Positions 37,770 through 46,974 of a DNA stretch of 64,000 nt are shown in pieces. The stretch comes from DATFVA01 sp963839165 (GTDB lineage Bacteria; Bacteroidota; Ignavibacteria; Ignavibacteriales; Ignavibacteriaceae): positions 930,001 through 994,000 of the forward strand of contig CAWIUG010000005.1 in the NCBI GenBank assembly GCA_963839165.1, read 5' to 3'. A model generated the notes under the pieces. It searched no databases and was not told the DNA's origin. It worked only from the letters and a program-made list of their open reading frames with translations. The position numbers were made by a program, and so were the translations under genes. Positions within the stretch are counted from its first letter, which is position 1, and every line of letters begins with the position of its first letter.

Positions 37770-38467
37770 TCCTCATTCTCTGTATCTCCTTCATCGTCGT
37801 TCAATATAATCTTCTCATATTTGTGCTTAATCATCTGCGCTTCTACAATAAAATAAACATCCTCCGCTATATTGGTAGCGTGGTCAGCAAGTCTTTCCAG
37901 GTGCCTTGAAACCACCAATAAGGCAACGCCAGGGTCGACATTCTCAGGCTTTTCCTTCATGATATTTTTTATAATAGTATGATTTTCAGCATTGAATTCA
38001 TCAACCTTATCGTCAGTTTCAATTACTTTTTTTGCAAGATCGGGATTACCTTCAATAAATGCATCAATCGAATTTTTTATCATTTCCCTAGTAACCTGCG
38101 ACATTTCCCTTAGATGCGTCTTCTCATAAAAGTCAGGTTTCTTCCCCATTTCTTTGGCACTCTCCGCGATGTTCACCGCAAGGTCCCCTATCCGCTCCAG
38201 GTTAGTGTTGATTGTAAGAGCAGACATTATCAGTCTCAGGTCCATCGCCACAGGCTGACTCAACGCAAAGATCTTCTGGCATATCTTCTCGATCTTCACA
38301 TCATATTTATCTACTTTCGTGTCTCTCCCAATGACGAGATCGGCAAGTTCACTATTCTCCTCGTCAACGGACCTAATGGACATCTCAACCTGTTCATCCA
38401 CAAGACTGCACATTTTTATGAGCCTTGTTTTCAGCTTCTCTATCTGAATCTCAAACTGGCGTTCCAT
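37766..38467 (-). CDS. phoU: phosphate signalling complex protein PhoU
   Basis: A 233-residue PhoU with two three-helix repeats. The metal-binding motif is visible as DTKVDKYD (residues about 49-56) in the first repeat and TDDKVDEFN in the second. PhoU couples PstSCAB activity to the PhoR kinase and prevents Pho activation when phosphate is ample. Last gene of the phnDCE-pstB-phoU unit; 32 bp after pstB. It is the only phoU here. Confidence 0.95.
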   Translation of the reverse strand: MERQFEIQIEKLKTRLIKMCSLVDEQVEMSIRSVDEENSELADLVIGRDTKVDKYDVKIEKICQKIFALSQPVAMDLRLIMSALTINTNLERIGDLAVNIAESAKEMGKKPDFYEKTHLREMSQVTREMIKNSIDAFIEGNPDLAKKVIETDDKVDEFNAENHTIIKNIMKEKPENVDPGVALLVVSRHLERLADHATNIAEDVYFIVEAQMIKHKYEKIILNDDEGDTENED

Positions 38468-38499
38468 TCTTAATCTCCTTCAAATGATTAAAAATTCTA

Positions 38500-39258
38500 T
38501 TAACCAAATCTACCCGTAACATAATCTTCGGTCTGCTTCTTAACGGGTTTTGTAAATATTCTACTTGTCTTATCGTATTCTATTAATTCACCCAGGTAAA
38601 AGAAGGCCGTACTGTCGCTTACCCTTGCTGCCTGCAGCATATTATGAGTTACAATTACGATAGTATAGCTTTTTTTGAGATCGTGAATTAATTCTTCAAT
38701 CTTGGCAGTAGAAATAGGATCAAGCGCGCTGGCCGGCTCATCCATAAGCACTATCTCAGGTTCAATAGCAAGGGTACGGGCAATACATAACCTCTGCTGC
38801 TGTCCCCCCGAAAGAGCAAGTGCCGGTGATTGCAGTCGGTCTTTAACTTCGTCGAAAAGAGCAGCATGAGTAAGCGACTCTTCCACAATTGAATCGAGAA
38901 CCTTCTTTTCACGGGTGCCATTCAGTCTAATTCCAAATACCAGGTTTTCATAGATGCTCATGGGAAAAAGGTTGGATTTTTGGAAAACCATCCCAACTCT
39001 TCTCCTGAGGTTAACCACATCGATATCACGATCATAAATATTCTTCCCGTCTATTGCAACCTCACCGCTTATTTTAACACCGTCGATGAGATCGTTCATC
39101 CTATTGATAGCCCTGATGAAGGTTGATTTTCCGCATCCGCTGGGTCCAATAAAAGCCGTCACTTTATTAGCAGAAATATCCATCGATATATCTTTCAAAG
39201 CCTGTTTGGTACCATAATACAGGCTTAGATTTTTAACGGATATTTTGACTTCCTTCAT
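38500..39258 (-). CDS. pstB: second phosphate ABC transporter ATP-binding protein PstB
   Basis: A 252-residue PstB, intact: Walker A GPSGCGKSTFIRA, signature ALSGGQQQRLCIARTLA, Walker B IVLMDEPASALD, ends KKQTEDYVTGRFG. It is a paralogue of the pstB in the porin-pst operon, here inside a phosphonate-type transporter operon without pstC/pstA beside it. It could serve PstCA as an alternative ATPase. GGAAAT precedes its ATG. Confidence 0.95.
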   Translation of the reverse strand: MKEVKISVKNLSLYYGTKQALKDISMDISANKVTAFIGPSGCGKSTFIRAINRMNDLIDGVKISGEVAIDGKNIYDRDIDVVNLRRRVGMVFQKSNLFPMSIYENLVFGIRLNGTREKKVLDSIVEESLTHAALFDEVKDRLQSPALALSGGQQQRLCIARTLAIEPEIVLMDEPASALDPISTAKIEELIHDLKKSYTIVIVTHNMLQAARVSDSTAFFYLGELIEYDKTSRIFTKPVKKQTEDYVTGRFG

Positions 39259-39300
39259 TTCCGGAAAATCTTTTATAAATAATAAGTAAAAAGCAGAGAT

Positions 39301-40374
39301 TTAGTAGAGTGCTTCACGGATCCTGGCACTGATATAGTCCATCACCCATACAACAAAGGCAATCATAAGAACAAGGAGTCCGACCTCATGCCATCGGGCC
39401 AGTCCCTGGTACTGCATAAGCATTGTACCGATACCACCGCCGCCTACAAGTCCTATTATCGTTGCCATCCTCACGTTTATATCCCAGCGATAGATTGTAA
39501 AGGATAAGAAAGGAAGAACTATCTGGGGTACAACCGCGTACCAGACTACCTGGACCTTATTGGCTCCCGTTGCGCTGATAGCTTCAACTGGCCCGGTCTC
39601 AATATTCTCTATCGCCTCGGAATATAGTTTTGCATTAGACGCAATCGTATGAACAAGCAGAGCTATCATTCCGGCAAAAGGACCAATACCAACCCATACA
39701 GAAAAAATTATTGCCCAGATCAGGGGTTCAATCGAACGTATAAAATTAAGTATGATTCTGAGAATATAATAAACTGCAAAACTGAATTTATTCTCCTTCA
39801 TTAAATTTCTTGCCGTGAAGAATGACAAAAGCAGCGTAATTGGTATTGAAATAAGGGTTGCCAGCAGAGCAATATAAATAGTTTCGATCATCGCGAACAA
39901 TGCATCATCAAATATGCCCATCTCGGGTTGGAATAATGAGCTGAAGATTCTTTCGGCACCTTGTATTCCTTCGCTACTGAAGAGATCTATTATTGATATC
40001 TGTGTTACAATCCAGCCGGCAATAAAGGTAATATTGAAAAGAAACCAGCCGAAAATCTCGACGGTATATTTTGTAACCTTATTATCATCCGCAATACCGA
40101 AAAGTTTAGCAGAAAGAGAAGTGCGTGAATATGTCCATGCATACCCGGCAATTATGCTGATAATCAGAAGAATTAATATATTGTTCCAGTCGAAAGGAGG
40201 ATAGCGCAGGTTCAGGAGGAACTTGTAATAAACAGCTCTTTCAAGAACAATCAAGCTATAAAAGATGAAGAATATATCAAGTAGCACGGATTTAACAAAA
40301 TTGAATTTTGCTTCACGCTTTTTGTTATGGTCGAGAATAGCCTGTGGATGAATCTCAAGTTCAGGGTCTATCAT
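39301..40374 (-). CDS. phnE: phosphonate/phosphite-type ABC transporter permease PhnE
   Basis: A 357-residue permease with about six to seven helices. Family motifs: IEPLIWAIIFSVWVGIGPFA and the EAA loop GPVEAISATGANKVQVVWY, then VGGGGIGTMLM. Pairs with PhnC/PhnD to import phosphonate, phosphite or phosphate; no C-P lyase or phosphite dehydrogenase is in the window, so the substrate may be phosphate itself or a phosphonate used elsewhere. Its ATG overlaps the phnC stop in ATGA (4 bp). Confidence 0.93.
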   Translation of the reverse strand: MIDPELEIHPQAILDHNKKREAKFNFVKSVLLDIFFIFYSLIVLERAVYYKFLLNLRYPPFDWNNILILLIISIIAGYAWTYSRTSLSAKLFGIADDNKVTKYTVEIFGWFLFNITFIAGWIVTQISIIDLFSSEGIQGAERIFSSLFQPEMGIFDDALFAMIETIYIALLATLISIPITLLLSFFTARNLMKENKFSFAVYYILRIILNFIRSIEPLIWAIIFSVWVGIGPFAGMIALLVHTIASNAKLYSEAIENIETGPVEAISATGANKVQVVWYAVVPQIVLPFLSFTIYRWDINVRMATIIGLVGGGGIGTMLMQYQGLARWHEVGLLVLMIAFVVWVMDYISARIREALY

Positions 40375-41132
40375 CTTATCTCTACCTCCTCTGCCTCTTC
40401 ACCATATATAGTTTTGAACCAGGTTTCATCTATATCGTAAGGCATTCCCTCATAAATAATTTCACCTGCTTTCAAAGCAATTACCCTTGAGGCATATCTT
40501 CTTACAAGACTAAGAAAATGAAGATTGCATATCACAGTGGTACCAAGATCCTTATTTATTTTTTCAAAATACTGCATAACAGAGTTAGATGTAGCTGGAT
40601 CAAGTGATGCCACAGGTTCATCTGCAAGTAGAAGTTTGGGATTCTGCATCAGGCTGCGGGCTATAGCCACACGCTGCTGCTGGCCTCCACTGAGCGAATC
40701 GGCCCTTATCCCGGCTTTTTCAGTAATCCCTACCCTATCAAGGTTTGTATAAGCTTCTTTAATGGTATCATCACTGAACCTTTCGAACACTGACTCGAAA
40801 GTTCCCAGCGCACCCAACTTCCCCGTTATTACATTTGTGAGTACAGAACGGCGTTTTATCAGGTTGAACTGCTGAAAAACCATCCCGATCTGGGATTTAA
40901 CCTTTCTCAGTTCCTCACCTTTTATATGGGTAATATCTTTTCCAAGGAACTTTATTTTTCCTGAGGTAGGTTCTATCAAGCGATTTATACATCTTAAAAG
41001 GGTGGATTTACCGGATCCGCTTAGTCCGATAATCACAAGGAATTCCCCTTCCTCTACCTTAAAGGATACGCCCTTCAAAGCATGGGTTCCATTTTTATAA
41101 ATTTTATGAAGGTTTTCTATCTCGAGCAGCAT
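40371..41132 (-). CDS. phnC: phosphonate-type ABC transporter ATP-binding protein PhnC
   Basis: A 253-residue ATPase: Walker A GLSGSGKSTLLRC, Q-loop IGMVFQQFNLIKRRS (the KRRS run is typical of PhnC), signature SLSGGQQQRVAIARSLM, Walker B LLLADEPVASLD. Powers PhnE. Its ATG overlaps the phnD stop in TAATG. Confidence 0.95.
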   Translation of the reverse strand: MLLEIENLHKIYKNGTHALKGVSFKVEEGEFLVIIGLSGSGKSTLLRCINRLIEPTSGKIKFLGKDITHIKGEELRKVKSQIGMVFQQFNLIKRRSVLTNVITGKLGALGTFESVFERFSDDTIKEAYTNLDRVGITEKAGIRADSLSGGQQQRVAIARSLMQNPKLLLADEPVASLDPATSNSVMQYFEKINKDLGTTVICNLHFLSLVRRYASRVIALKAGEIIYEGMPYDIDETWFKTIYGEEAEEVEIR

Positions 41133-42061
41133 TAGTTTTTCATCAGGTTTTCAAATTTGATATTCTGTTCTTCAAGGAGCTTTCTCAACCCGTTATAGTC
41201 GCTATCTTTTGTTTTAATCAGCCCGCGGATGTCATAGATATCATACATTGATTTACCGCCGGCAGGCGTTGAAACATATTTAATAAGAGCGTCGATTATT
41301 TTTGCTTTCATATCCTCATCCATATCCCTCCTGAAGACCCAGGGATCATTCGGAATACTCTGCGTAACGCCAATAATCTTAATTTTCTTTTCAACATCGG
41401 GAAACTGCTTCTCAACCCGCATCCTTGCGTCGAGTATCTTGTGAGTTTCGGGATCGGGGGGTGCATAATACGTAGCACCGGCTGCTACCTGTCCCTGATA
41501 AACCATGGTTACAACGTTATCATGCCGCATTGCAAAGACAGTCTCACTCGGTTTTATACCTTTTTTCTCCAGCATAGCTTTTGGCAGAATATAGCCTGAA
41601 GTTGACGAAGGATCAACATACGCAAAACTTCTGTCATTTAAATCGGAAAGACTATCGATACCAGAATCATACCTGGTGATAATCTGGCCTTTATAAGAAG
41701 TTTCATTATTGTCTCTGACGATTCGCAGTCTTGCTTCGGCACCGTATTTTGCATTCGCCATCAGGTAGGAAAAAGTATTAATACTTGCAATATCTGCCTT
41801 TTTAGTTCCGAAGGCTTCTACAACAGCAATAAAGCTGGCGGGAACCGCAGTAGTGAAATAGTAACCAGTTTCTTTTTCCAGGAAATTCGTTAGGTCTTTC
41901 GCATTCGTGGTTATCCTTTTCGCATCAACAGAAGGTGTGAAATAAAGCTTAATCGGGTTGCTTCTCGTGCCGAGTGCTCCCTCATTTAATTCCCTCGCAG
42001 ATGAAATAACGATGAATATAATAATGGGTAAAAGGTATAGAAGATATTTTAAGGATCTCAT
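41132..42061 (-). CDS. phnD: phosphate/phosphite/phosphonate ABC transporter substrate-binding protein PhnD
   Basis: A 309-residue periplasmic binding protein, signal peptide or anchor at the N-terminus (YLLYLLPIIIFIVISSA). PhnD-like motifs: KLYFTPSVDAKRITTNAKDL, the AFGTKKADIASINTFSYL and DPSSTSGYILPKAML (anion-site Ser-Ser-Thr) segments. First gene of its operon; a 19-bp palindrome and a Pho-like half array lie upstream. Confidence 0.93.
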   Translation of the reverse strand: MRSLKYLLYLLPIIIFIVISSARELNEGALGTRSNPIKLYFTPSVDAKRITTNAKDLTNFLEKETGYYFTTAVPASFIAVVEAFGTKKADIASINTFSYLMANAKYGAEARLRIVRDNNETSYKGQIITRYDSGIDSLSDLNDRSFAYVDPSSTSGYILPKAMLEKKGIKPSETVFAMRHDNVVTMVYQGQVAAGATYYAPPDPETHKILDARMRVEKQFPDVEKKIKIIGVTQSIPNDPWVFRRDMDEDMKAKIIDALIKYVSTPAGGKSMYDIYDIRGLIKTKDSDYNGLRKLLEEQNIKFENLMKN

Positions 42062-42070
42062 AACTAGCTA

Positions 42071-42089
42071 ATATTAGAATTTCTAATAT
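42071..42089 (-). promoter_or_regulatory. 19-bp palindrome upstream of phnD
   Basis: ATATTAGAATTTCTAATAT is a perfect dyad about a single central T, ending 10 bp before the phnD ATG and downstream of the predicted promoter, so it lies in the 5' leader. It could be an operator or an RNA hairpin near the ribosome site. Confidence 0.4.
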
Positions 42090-42109
42090 GCTAATTATTT
42101 TTCACCTAT

Positions 42110-42117
42110 CAAATATA
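42110..42117 (-). promoter_or_regulatory. -7 element of the phnD promoter
   Basis: Read on the minus strand the site is TATATTTG, fitting TAnnTTTG, 49 bp before the phnD ATG and 16 bp after the Pho-like repeats. Confidence 0.5.
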
Positions 42118-42132
42118 AAACGCGGGTTATGA

Positions 42133-42149
42133 TGTTAAATAATTATTAA
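42133..42149 (-). promoter_or_regulatory. candidate Pho box (two repeats) upstream of phnD
   Basis: On the minus strand TTAATA (42149-42144) and TTAACA (42138-42133) start 11 bp apart, the same unit and spacing as the four-repeat array at 28120. Two repeats are a minimal box. Confidence 0.5.
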
Positions 42150-42167
42150 GAATGAAAGAGGCAATCA

Positions 42168-42428
42168 CTAATGGTTTCTGAGAGCGTTTATCAGCTCTTT
42201 TTTATCCATATTAGACCGTCCATCGATACCAACCTTTTTAGCCTTATCATATAACTCCCCTTTTGTCCATTCCTCGTATTTAGAGTGTTTGCCTCCTTTT
42301 TTTGAGGTTTTTTTTGTTGGGGAATTTGCGATACGGGCGGCCTTTTCCTTGCTCATTCCCTTATCTCTTAATTTCTCATATTGTTTCTTATTCTTTACTG
42401 ATGGTCCCGGCCCTTTTCCACCTGGCAT
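42168..42428 (-). CDS. small lysine-rich stress-type protein, Rho-N/DUF7218-like
   Basis: An 86-residue basic protein beginning MPGGKGPGPSVKNKKQYE, with the motif GMSKEKAARIANSPTKK and a C-terminal SAP/Rho-N-like helix pair (WTKGELYDKAKKVGIDG and KKELINALRNH). Such proteins are often found beside CsbD. AGGAGG precedes the ATG. It follows csbD on the same strand behind a terminator-like hairpin. Function is not established. Confidence 0.8.
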   Translation of the reverse strand: MPGGKGPGPSVKNKKQYEKLRDKGMSKEKAARIANSPTKKTSKKGGKHSKYEEWTKGELYDKAKKVGIDGRSNMDKKELINALRNH

Positions 42429-42450
42429 AAATCCTCCTATTTTTAAAGTT

Positions 42451-42497
42451 ACAGAGGCTGTCTCAAAGAACCGAAGTTCATCTGAAACAGCCTCTGT
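42451..42497 (-). terminator. hairpin between csbD and the downstream small gene
   Basis: ACAGAGGCTGT (42451-42461) pairs perfectly with ACAGCCTCTGT (42487-42497), with a 25-nt loop. The arm GAGGCTGTCT is shared with the terminator at 46920 and is common in intergenic terminators of Bacteroidota. The T-rich tail on the minus strand is weak. Confidence 0.5.
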
Positions 42498-42512
42498 GAA
42501 ATTAGTTAAAGT

Positions 42513-42698
42513 TTATAGACTTCTTAAATAGTTAATGATCTCTTCCCTGGAAGACCCGGTTTTTTTCTGGATTCTTCCAATGAGTTCATCTTCCTGACCT
42601 TCGGAAAACCGGAGGTCATCATCTGTCAGGTTACCCCAATGCTGTTTTACTTTACCCTTCATCTGATTCCAGTTGCCTTTTATTTCGAGCCTATCCAT
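42513..42698 (-). CDS. CsbD family stress protein
   Basis: About 61 residues from ATG 42698 (AAAGGATAT upstream; preferred over 42755, which adds an unlikely tail). Begins with the CsbD signature EIKGNWNQMKGKVKQHWGN and ends with an amphipathic helix GSSREEIINYLRSL. CsbD-like proteins are general stress induced and of unknown mechanism. Confidence 0.92.
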   Translation of the reverse strand: MDRLEIKGNWNQMKGKVKQHWGNLTDDDLRFSEGQEDELIGRIQKKTGSSREEIINYLRSL

Positions 42699-42779
42699 AG
42701 TATATCCTTTTTTTTGTTTATAGTTACATTTCCAAAATAAAGGATAATAAGACAAATCAAATGAAAATTATCACGTTTT

Positions 42780-44675
42780 CTATTGATCGTTTTTCTCGAT
42801 TTCATAAGTATTGTTTAAAATATTACTATCAGGAATGTAGGGTTCACCAAGTAAAATCCTTGTAACGGGTTTCGCCGGATTAAATTCAATTTTAATAGAA
42901 TTCTGGTTTTCCCACACAGAAGTTGGTTTATAAACAGAATCTTTTGTTCCGTCTGAGTACTTAAAGTACATTGATACAGGCACAGGGATTTGACCTTTCT
43001 TCTCAACTTCGACAGAAATTTTATTGCTGCTTTGAACAACATTTTTTATTCCCAGGTCGGGATAGTCTCGTGTGAAATACCATGGTTTCCAGAACCACAT
43101 TAAATCCGTGCCGGCCGATTTATTGAAAGAAAAGAAATAATCAAAAGGTATTGGATGCTTTCCATGCCAGCTTTTCATATAGCTATGCAGAGCATGCATA
43201 AACTTTTCATTACCAAGCGCATCACGGAGAAAAAGATATGACAGACCAGGACGTGTATATGCGGCAAGTCTGTACGGCCTATACGACATATTGTCAGTTG
43301 TTACAAATAAAGGAATATCATTCTCAGTACCAGCAACAGTACTGAAGTTTTCTGCCTCCCTCTCTATTCGTCTTCTGTCGTGCAGCATCTTAAGCTCAAG
43401 GTCGTTGGGGAGAAATACAGCCCAACCTTCATCCATCCAGGCATACTTCTGTTCATTTGTTCCCATATAAAAAGGAAAATACTCGTGAGCATTCTCGTGG
43501 GAAGTTAATCCTACTGTACTCCTGTATGACTCCGTACTTCCATCATTTATCAGCATTGGAAATTCCATCCCGCCGGATCCATTAAATACTGTAAATGAAG
43601 GAAAGGGAAAAGGAACAGCCGGCATCTCTTTTGAAAAGTAATTAATACACTGCCTGGCCACCCGGGCTACTCCGTAAAAGTCTTCAGATTCCTTTTTATA
43701 CACAGCAGCTATGTATACCCGTCTGCCAGGTTCAACTTCAATACTTACTCCGTCCCACAGGTAATGATCGCTGGTTCCGTAAACAACATCAGTTATATTT
43801 TCAGCTTTGTATTTCCATGTGTTCACAGGCTTGCTATGATTGAAAACTTCTTTACCGGAATCCTCTTTTGCAATAATGTTTATAACACTGTCGCTTGTAA
43901 AAGCCTCTTTATACTTATGCAAATAATCTTTTGAAAATACTTCTTCGGGGTTCTGAAGTATACCTGTTCCCCATACTGCAAAAGTATTCGGTACAGTCAA
44001 CTCAACATCATAGTTTGAGAAATCATTATAAAATTCCTGGATGCCGGTATAGGGTATCATATCCCAGCCGTCAATATCATCGTACACAGAAATCTGCGGG
44101 TACCAGTATCCGATCAAAGCAGAAGTTGAATCATACATTCCCATCCGGATACTTTCTCCGGGGGGCATTGTAAAGTTCCAATCAACGTTTAGTGTAATTT
44201 CGGAATGCGGCTTAACAGGATTATCTTTTACACTTATGGTGAACAATGTACCTGATGAGCTGAACTTTTTCGAATCACTTAAATTCTGCTCTTTACCATT
44301 TATGGATATATTTTCTATGATCATTCCATCAGTACTAAGCTCAGGGCTGAGAGGGAAATTCCTTGCAGCATCGCATTTCATTATATTCTGGTAAAGCCTG
44401 AGAACGATCCTTTTAAGCGTATCAGGACTATCATTATGATAAACGATCGTCTCCTTCCCTGTCAAAAGTCTGTCTGAGGGATTGAAATCAGCTTTAATGG
44501 TGTAATCGGATGAGTTCTGCCAATAGTTTGGTCCGGGTATCCCGTCTAAAGATCTTATACCTTTATCATAGGCTTGCTGGATGTTCCGCGGAATATACTC
44601 CTGCTGAGCATAAGAGATACCTCCGCAAACACATAGAATTAATAACGGAACAGCTAAGTTCAGTATGGTTCTCAT
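42780..44675 (-). CDS. exported M1 family metallopeptidase
   Basis: A 631-residue protein with signal peptide (ends SYAQQ). The M1 aminopeptidase-type N-terminal saddle (RLLTGKETIVYHNDSPDTL) is followed by the catalytic domain: GGMEFPML in place of GAMEN, and the zinc-glutamate site HENAHEYFPFYMG with the downstream Glu in WMDEGWAVF, so it should be active. The C-terminus is a short beta domain. The gene starts 19 bp after ruvB. Role in peptide degradation in the periplasm is inferred. Confidence 0.9.
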   Translation of the reverse strand: MRTILNLAVPLLILCVCGGISYAQQEYIPRNIQQAYDKGIRSLDGIPGPNYWQNSSDYTIKADFNPSDRLLTGKETIVYHNDSPDTLKRIVLRLYQNIMKCDAARNFPLSPELSTDGMIIENISINGKEQNLSDSKKFSSSGTLFTISVKDNPVKPHSEITLNVDWNFTMPPGESIRMGMYDSTSALIGYWYPQISVYDDIDGWDMIPYTGIQEFYNDFSNYDVELTVPNTFAVWGTGILQNPEEVFSKDYLHKYKEAFTSDSVINIIAKEDSGKEVFNHSKPVNTWKYKAENITDVVYGTSDHYLWDGVSIEVEPGRRVYIAAVYKKESEDFYGVARVARQCINYFSKEMPAVPFPFPSFTVFNGSGGMEFPMLINDGSTESYRSTVGLTSHENAHEYFPFYMGTNEQKYAWMDEGWAVFLPNDLELKMLHDRRRIEREAENFSTVAGTENDIPLFVTTDNMSYRPYRLAAYTRPGLSYLFLRDALGNEKFMHALHSYMKSWHGKHPIPFDYFFSFNKSAGTDLMWFWKPWYFTRDYPDLGIKNVVQSSNKISVEVEKKGQIPVPVSMYFKYSDGTKDSVYKPTSVWENQNSIKIEFNPAKPVTRILLGEPYIPDSNILNNTYEIEKNDQ

Positions 44676-44694
44676 TTATTCCTTCCTCCCGCTG

Positions 44695-45720
44695 TTAAAA
44701 TAAGGAATCCGTATTCCCTTGATTTAGTTTTGTTTTGTTGAATCTTTTGTAAGCCAGGGAAGTAGCCTCCCTCCCGCGGGGAGTCCTCTGAATAAATCCC
44801 TGCTGAATTAAGAATGGTTCGTATACTTCCTCTATTGTCCCTGCATCCTCATTCACGGCTACAGCCAAAGTGTTCAGCCCTACAGGACCACCCTTATACT
44901 TTTCAATAATTGCCAGTATAATTTCCTTGTCCATTTCATCGAGTCCGAATTCATCAACTTCCAGAGCCTTCAATGCTTTCCTGGCTGTTCCAACGTCAAC
45001 AACTTTCTTATCATCAAAATCCGCAAAGTCTCTTGTTCTGCGAAGAAGCCTGTTGGCTATACGCGGTGTACCTCTCGATCTTTTTGCTATTTCCATTGCA
45101 GCATCCTTTTCAATCCCAAGACTAAGTATCTTCGCCGACCGCTGCACAATCGAATGAAGGATTTCCGAATCGTAATAATCGAGCCTGAATTTTATCCCGA
45201 ACCGATCTCTCAAAGGAGATGAAAGCATTCCAGCCCTCGTAGTTGCACCTATCAGAGTGTATTTAGGAAGACTGATCTGAACTGTCCTTGCATTAGGCCC
45301 TGTATCAATCATTATGTCGAGCTTATAATCTTCCATGGCGGAATATAAATATTCCTCTACCACCGGACTCAATCGGTGTATCTCATCAATGAATAAAACA
45401 GATTTCTCTTCGAGATTAGTTAGCAGTCCTGCAAGATCGCCCGGTTTTTCAAGCACCGGGCCCGAGGTTATCTTCAGCTTAACCCCCATCTCATTAGCAA
45501 CTATGTGGGCAAGTGTGGTTTTCCCGAGTCCCGGCGGACCAGTTAACAGAACATGATCGAGAGCTTCCTCTCTCTTGCGGGCAGCTGAAATAAATACATT
45601 CAGGTTATCGGTAATCTTACTCTGTCCCTTAAAATCCTTTAGTTTCTTTGGTCTGAGTGTTTGTTCTACCTGTATTTCCGCATCATTTATTTCCGGATTA
45701 GTTGTATCAGACTTTCTCAT
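44695..45720 (-). CDS. ruvB: Holliday junction branch migration helicase RuvB
   Basis: A 341-residue AAA+ ATPase: Walker A GPPGLGKTTLAHI, Walker B VLFIDEIHRLSP, sensor GATTRAGMLSSPLRDRFG and a winged-helix C-terminus (IQRTPRGREATSLAY). Forms hexamers that drive branch migration with RuvA. It starts two bases after the true stop of the upstream acyltransferase gene and is followed by the M1 peptidase, so an operon is likely. Confidence 0.98.
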   Translation of the reverse strand: MRKSDTTNPEINDAEIQVEQTLRPKKLKDFKGQSKITDNLNVFISAARKREEALDHVLLTGPPGLGKTTLAHIVANEMGVKLKITSGPVLEKPGDLAGLLTNLEEKSVLFIDEIHRLSPVVEEYLYSAMEDYKLDIMIDTGPNARTVQISLPKYTLIGATTRAGMLSSPLRDRFGIKFRLDYYDSEILHSIVQRSAKILSLGIEKDAAMEIAKRSRGTPRIANRLLRRTRDFADFDDKKVVDVGTARKALKALEVDEFGLDEMDKEIILAIIEKYKGGPVGLNTLAVAVNEDAGTIEEVYEPFLIQQGFIQRTPRGREATSLAYKRFNKTKLNQGNTDSLF

Positions 45721-45722
45721 TT

Positions 45723-46824
45723 CTACTGGGTAACTAGTTGTTTGTTTTTAATTTTAAGCTTATGAATAATGATAACCATTAACGACATAAGGATAATCAT
45801 CCCTATGGCAAAACCGACTGTATTCCAGGCGCTGAGGGCAGCACCGAACAACAAAATTTAATCCCGGATTCCATGCGCTGCCGTATAATATTATCAGGTG
45901 TACAATATATATTAATAGGGTGTTTCTTCCAACAAGGATCAGGAATCTGGGTATAGTCTCTACTTTCAGGGAAATAAATGCAACAATAGAATTCAGCATA
46001 AGAACAAATCCAAGCCTCATCAAAGAAAGGAGCGGACTATCTTCCCATGTATCGAACCCGGCATTCCACTGAGCCTGAAGCACATAATTTATTAACAATG
46101 ATCCTCCCAATAACACAGCCCCGATTGTAAATATCCTTGTACTGAACTTAGCAGTCTTAAATATCATTGGATTCTTTGCAAGGTAACTTCCAAATACTCC
46201 TCCTGCGATAACATAACCCACCCAGGGAAACAGCGGAAATATTGAACCTGTTCCTTTATAGAAATAACCCGCAATAGGTACCGGAAGAAATTCCTTCCAC
46301 TGAATATTTGCAAAAACAGGATGAAGCAGGAAGAAGAATAAAGTACCTACGGCAAAAACCAGATAATCGTGCAGGTTAAACTTCTCTGCTATCCATGCGC
46401 AGATCATCAGGAAGAAAATACCCATTCCAATGCATTGAAGAACGTCGACAGCCGTAAATATCTGCCATTGATCCGCAGTAACCCGTGAAAAATCGACAAC
46501 GGTAGCCGTAGGATACCTGAGAAGATAACCAAGTCCTACTAGCAAAAGCACCCGTTTATATCCTTTTTTTACCCTCGGGTTGCTATTGTAGGGTTCTTTT
46601 ATCAATCGGAATAAATAGGTGAATACTATACCGGCCGAAAACATAAAGATTGGAGCTGTCATTCCCCTCATAAAAAGCCAGATCGTATAAGCCGGAAATT
46701 CAGCGCTTCTGTAGGAATTAGCGAGTAAAACATCGGTCGTATGTCCCTGAACCATTTGAAGAACAGCAAAAGCCCGCATCAAATCTATAAAGATAATGCG
46801 GTTCTTCTGAGAACTATGTGTCAT
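45723..46824 (-). CDS. multi-pass membrane acyltransferase (heparan N-acetyltransferase/DUF1624-like), frameshifted
   Basis: About 367 residues with about ten helices. N-terminal motif RIIFIDLMRAFAVLQMVQGH resembles the R..DxxRGxA..xMxxxH start of DUF1624/HGSNAT-type sugar acyltransferases. One extra base near 45,855 breaks the last helix: the current frame ends in a cysteine-rich nonsense tail, the other frame gives FGAALSAWNTVGFAIGMII and stops at 45723, two bases before ruvB. Start ATG 46824 preferred over TTG 46830. Substrate unknown, presumably an envelope sugar. Confidence 0.78.
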
Positions 46825-46919
46825 TAACAAATCCGGTAAATACTGATGAACATAAGAAGAAAAATAACCAATAGTGAGTAAAAAAAGAATATATAAAAGT
46901 GCTGCAGAAGGTAAAAAAA

Positions 46920-46950
46920 GAGGCTGTCTTAAATATTTTAAGGCAGCCTC
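46920..46950 (-). terminator. intrinsic terminator of the hsp20-dnaK-hsp20 operon
   Basis: A 14-bp stem (46920-46933 with 46937-46950, one G-U) with a three-base loop, followed on the minus strand by CTTTTTTTAC. It lies 24 bp after the second hsp20 stop codon. A strong Rho-independent terminator. Confidence 0.85.
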
Positions 46951-46974
46951 ATAAAGTGTGACGCGTAAATGCTG

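Noticed and set aside
37766..39258. pstB/phoU of the second operon as a misassembled copy of the first
   Set aside because: The two pstB genes differ throughout and their neighbours differ, so they are true paralogues.
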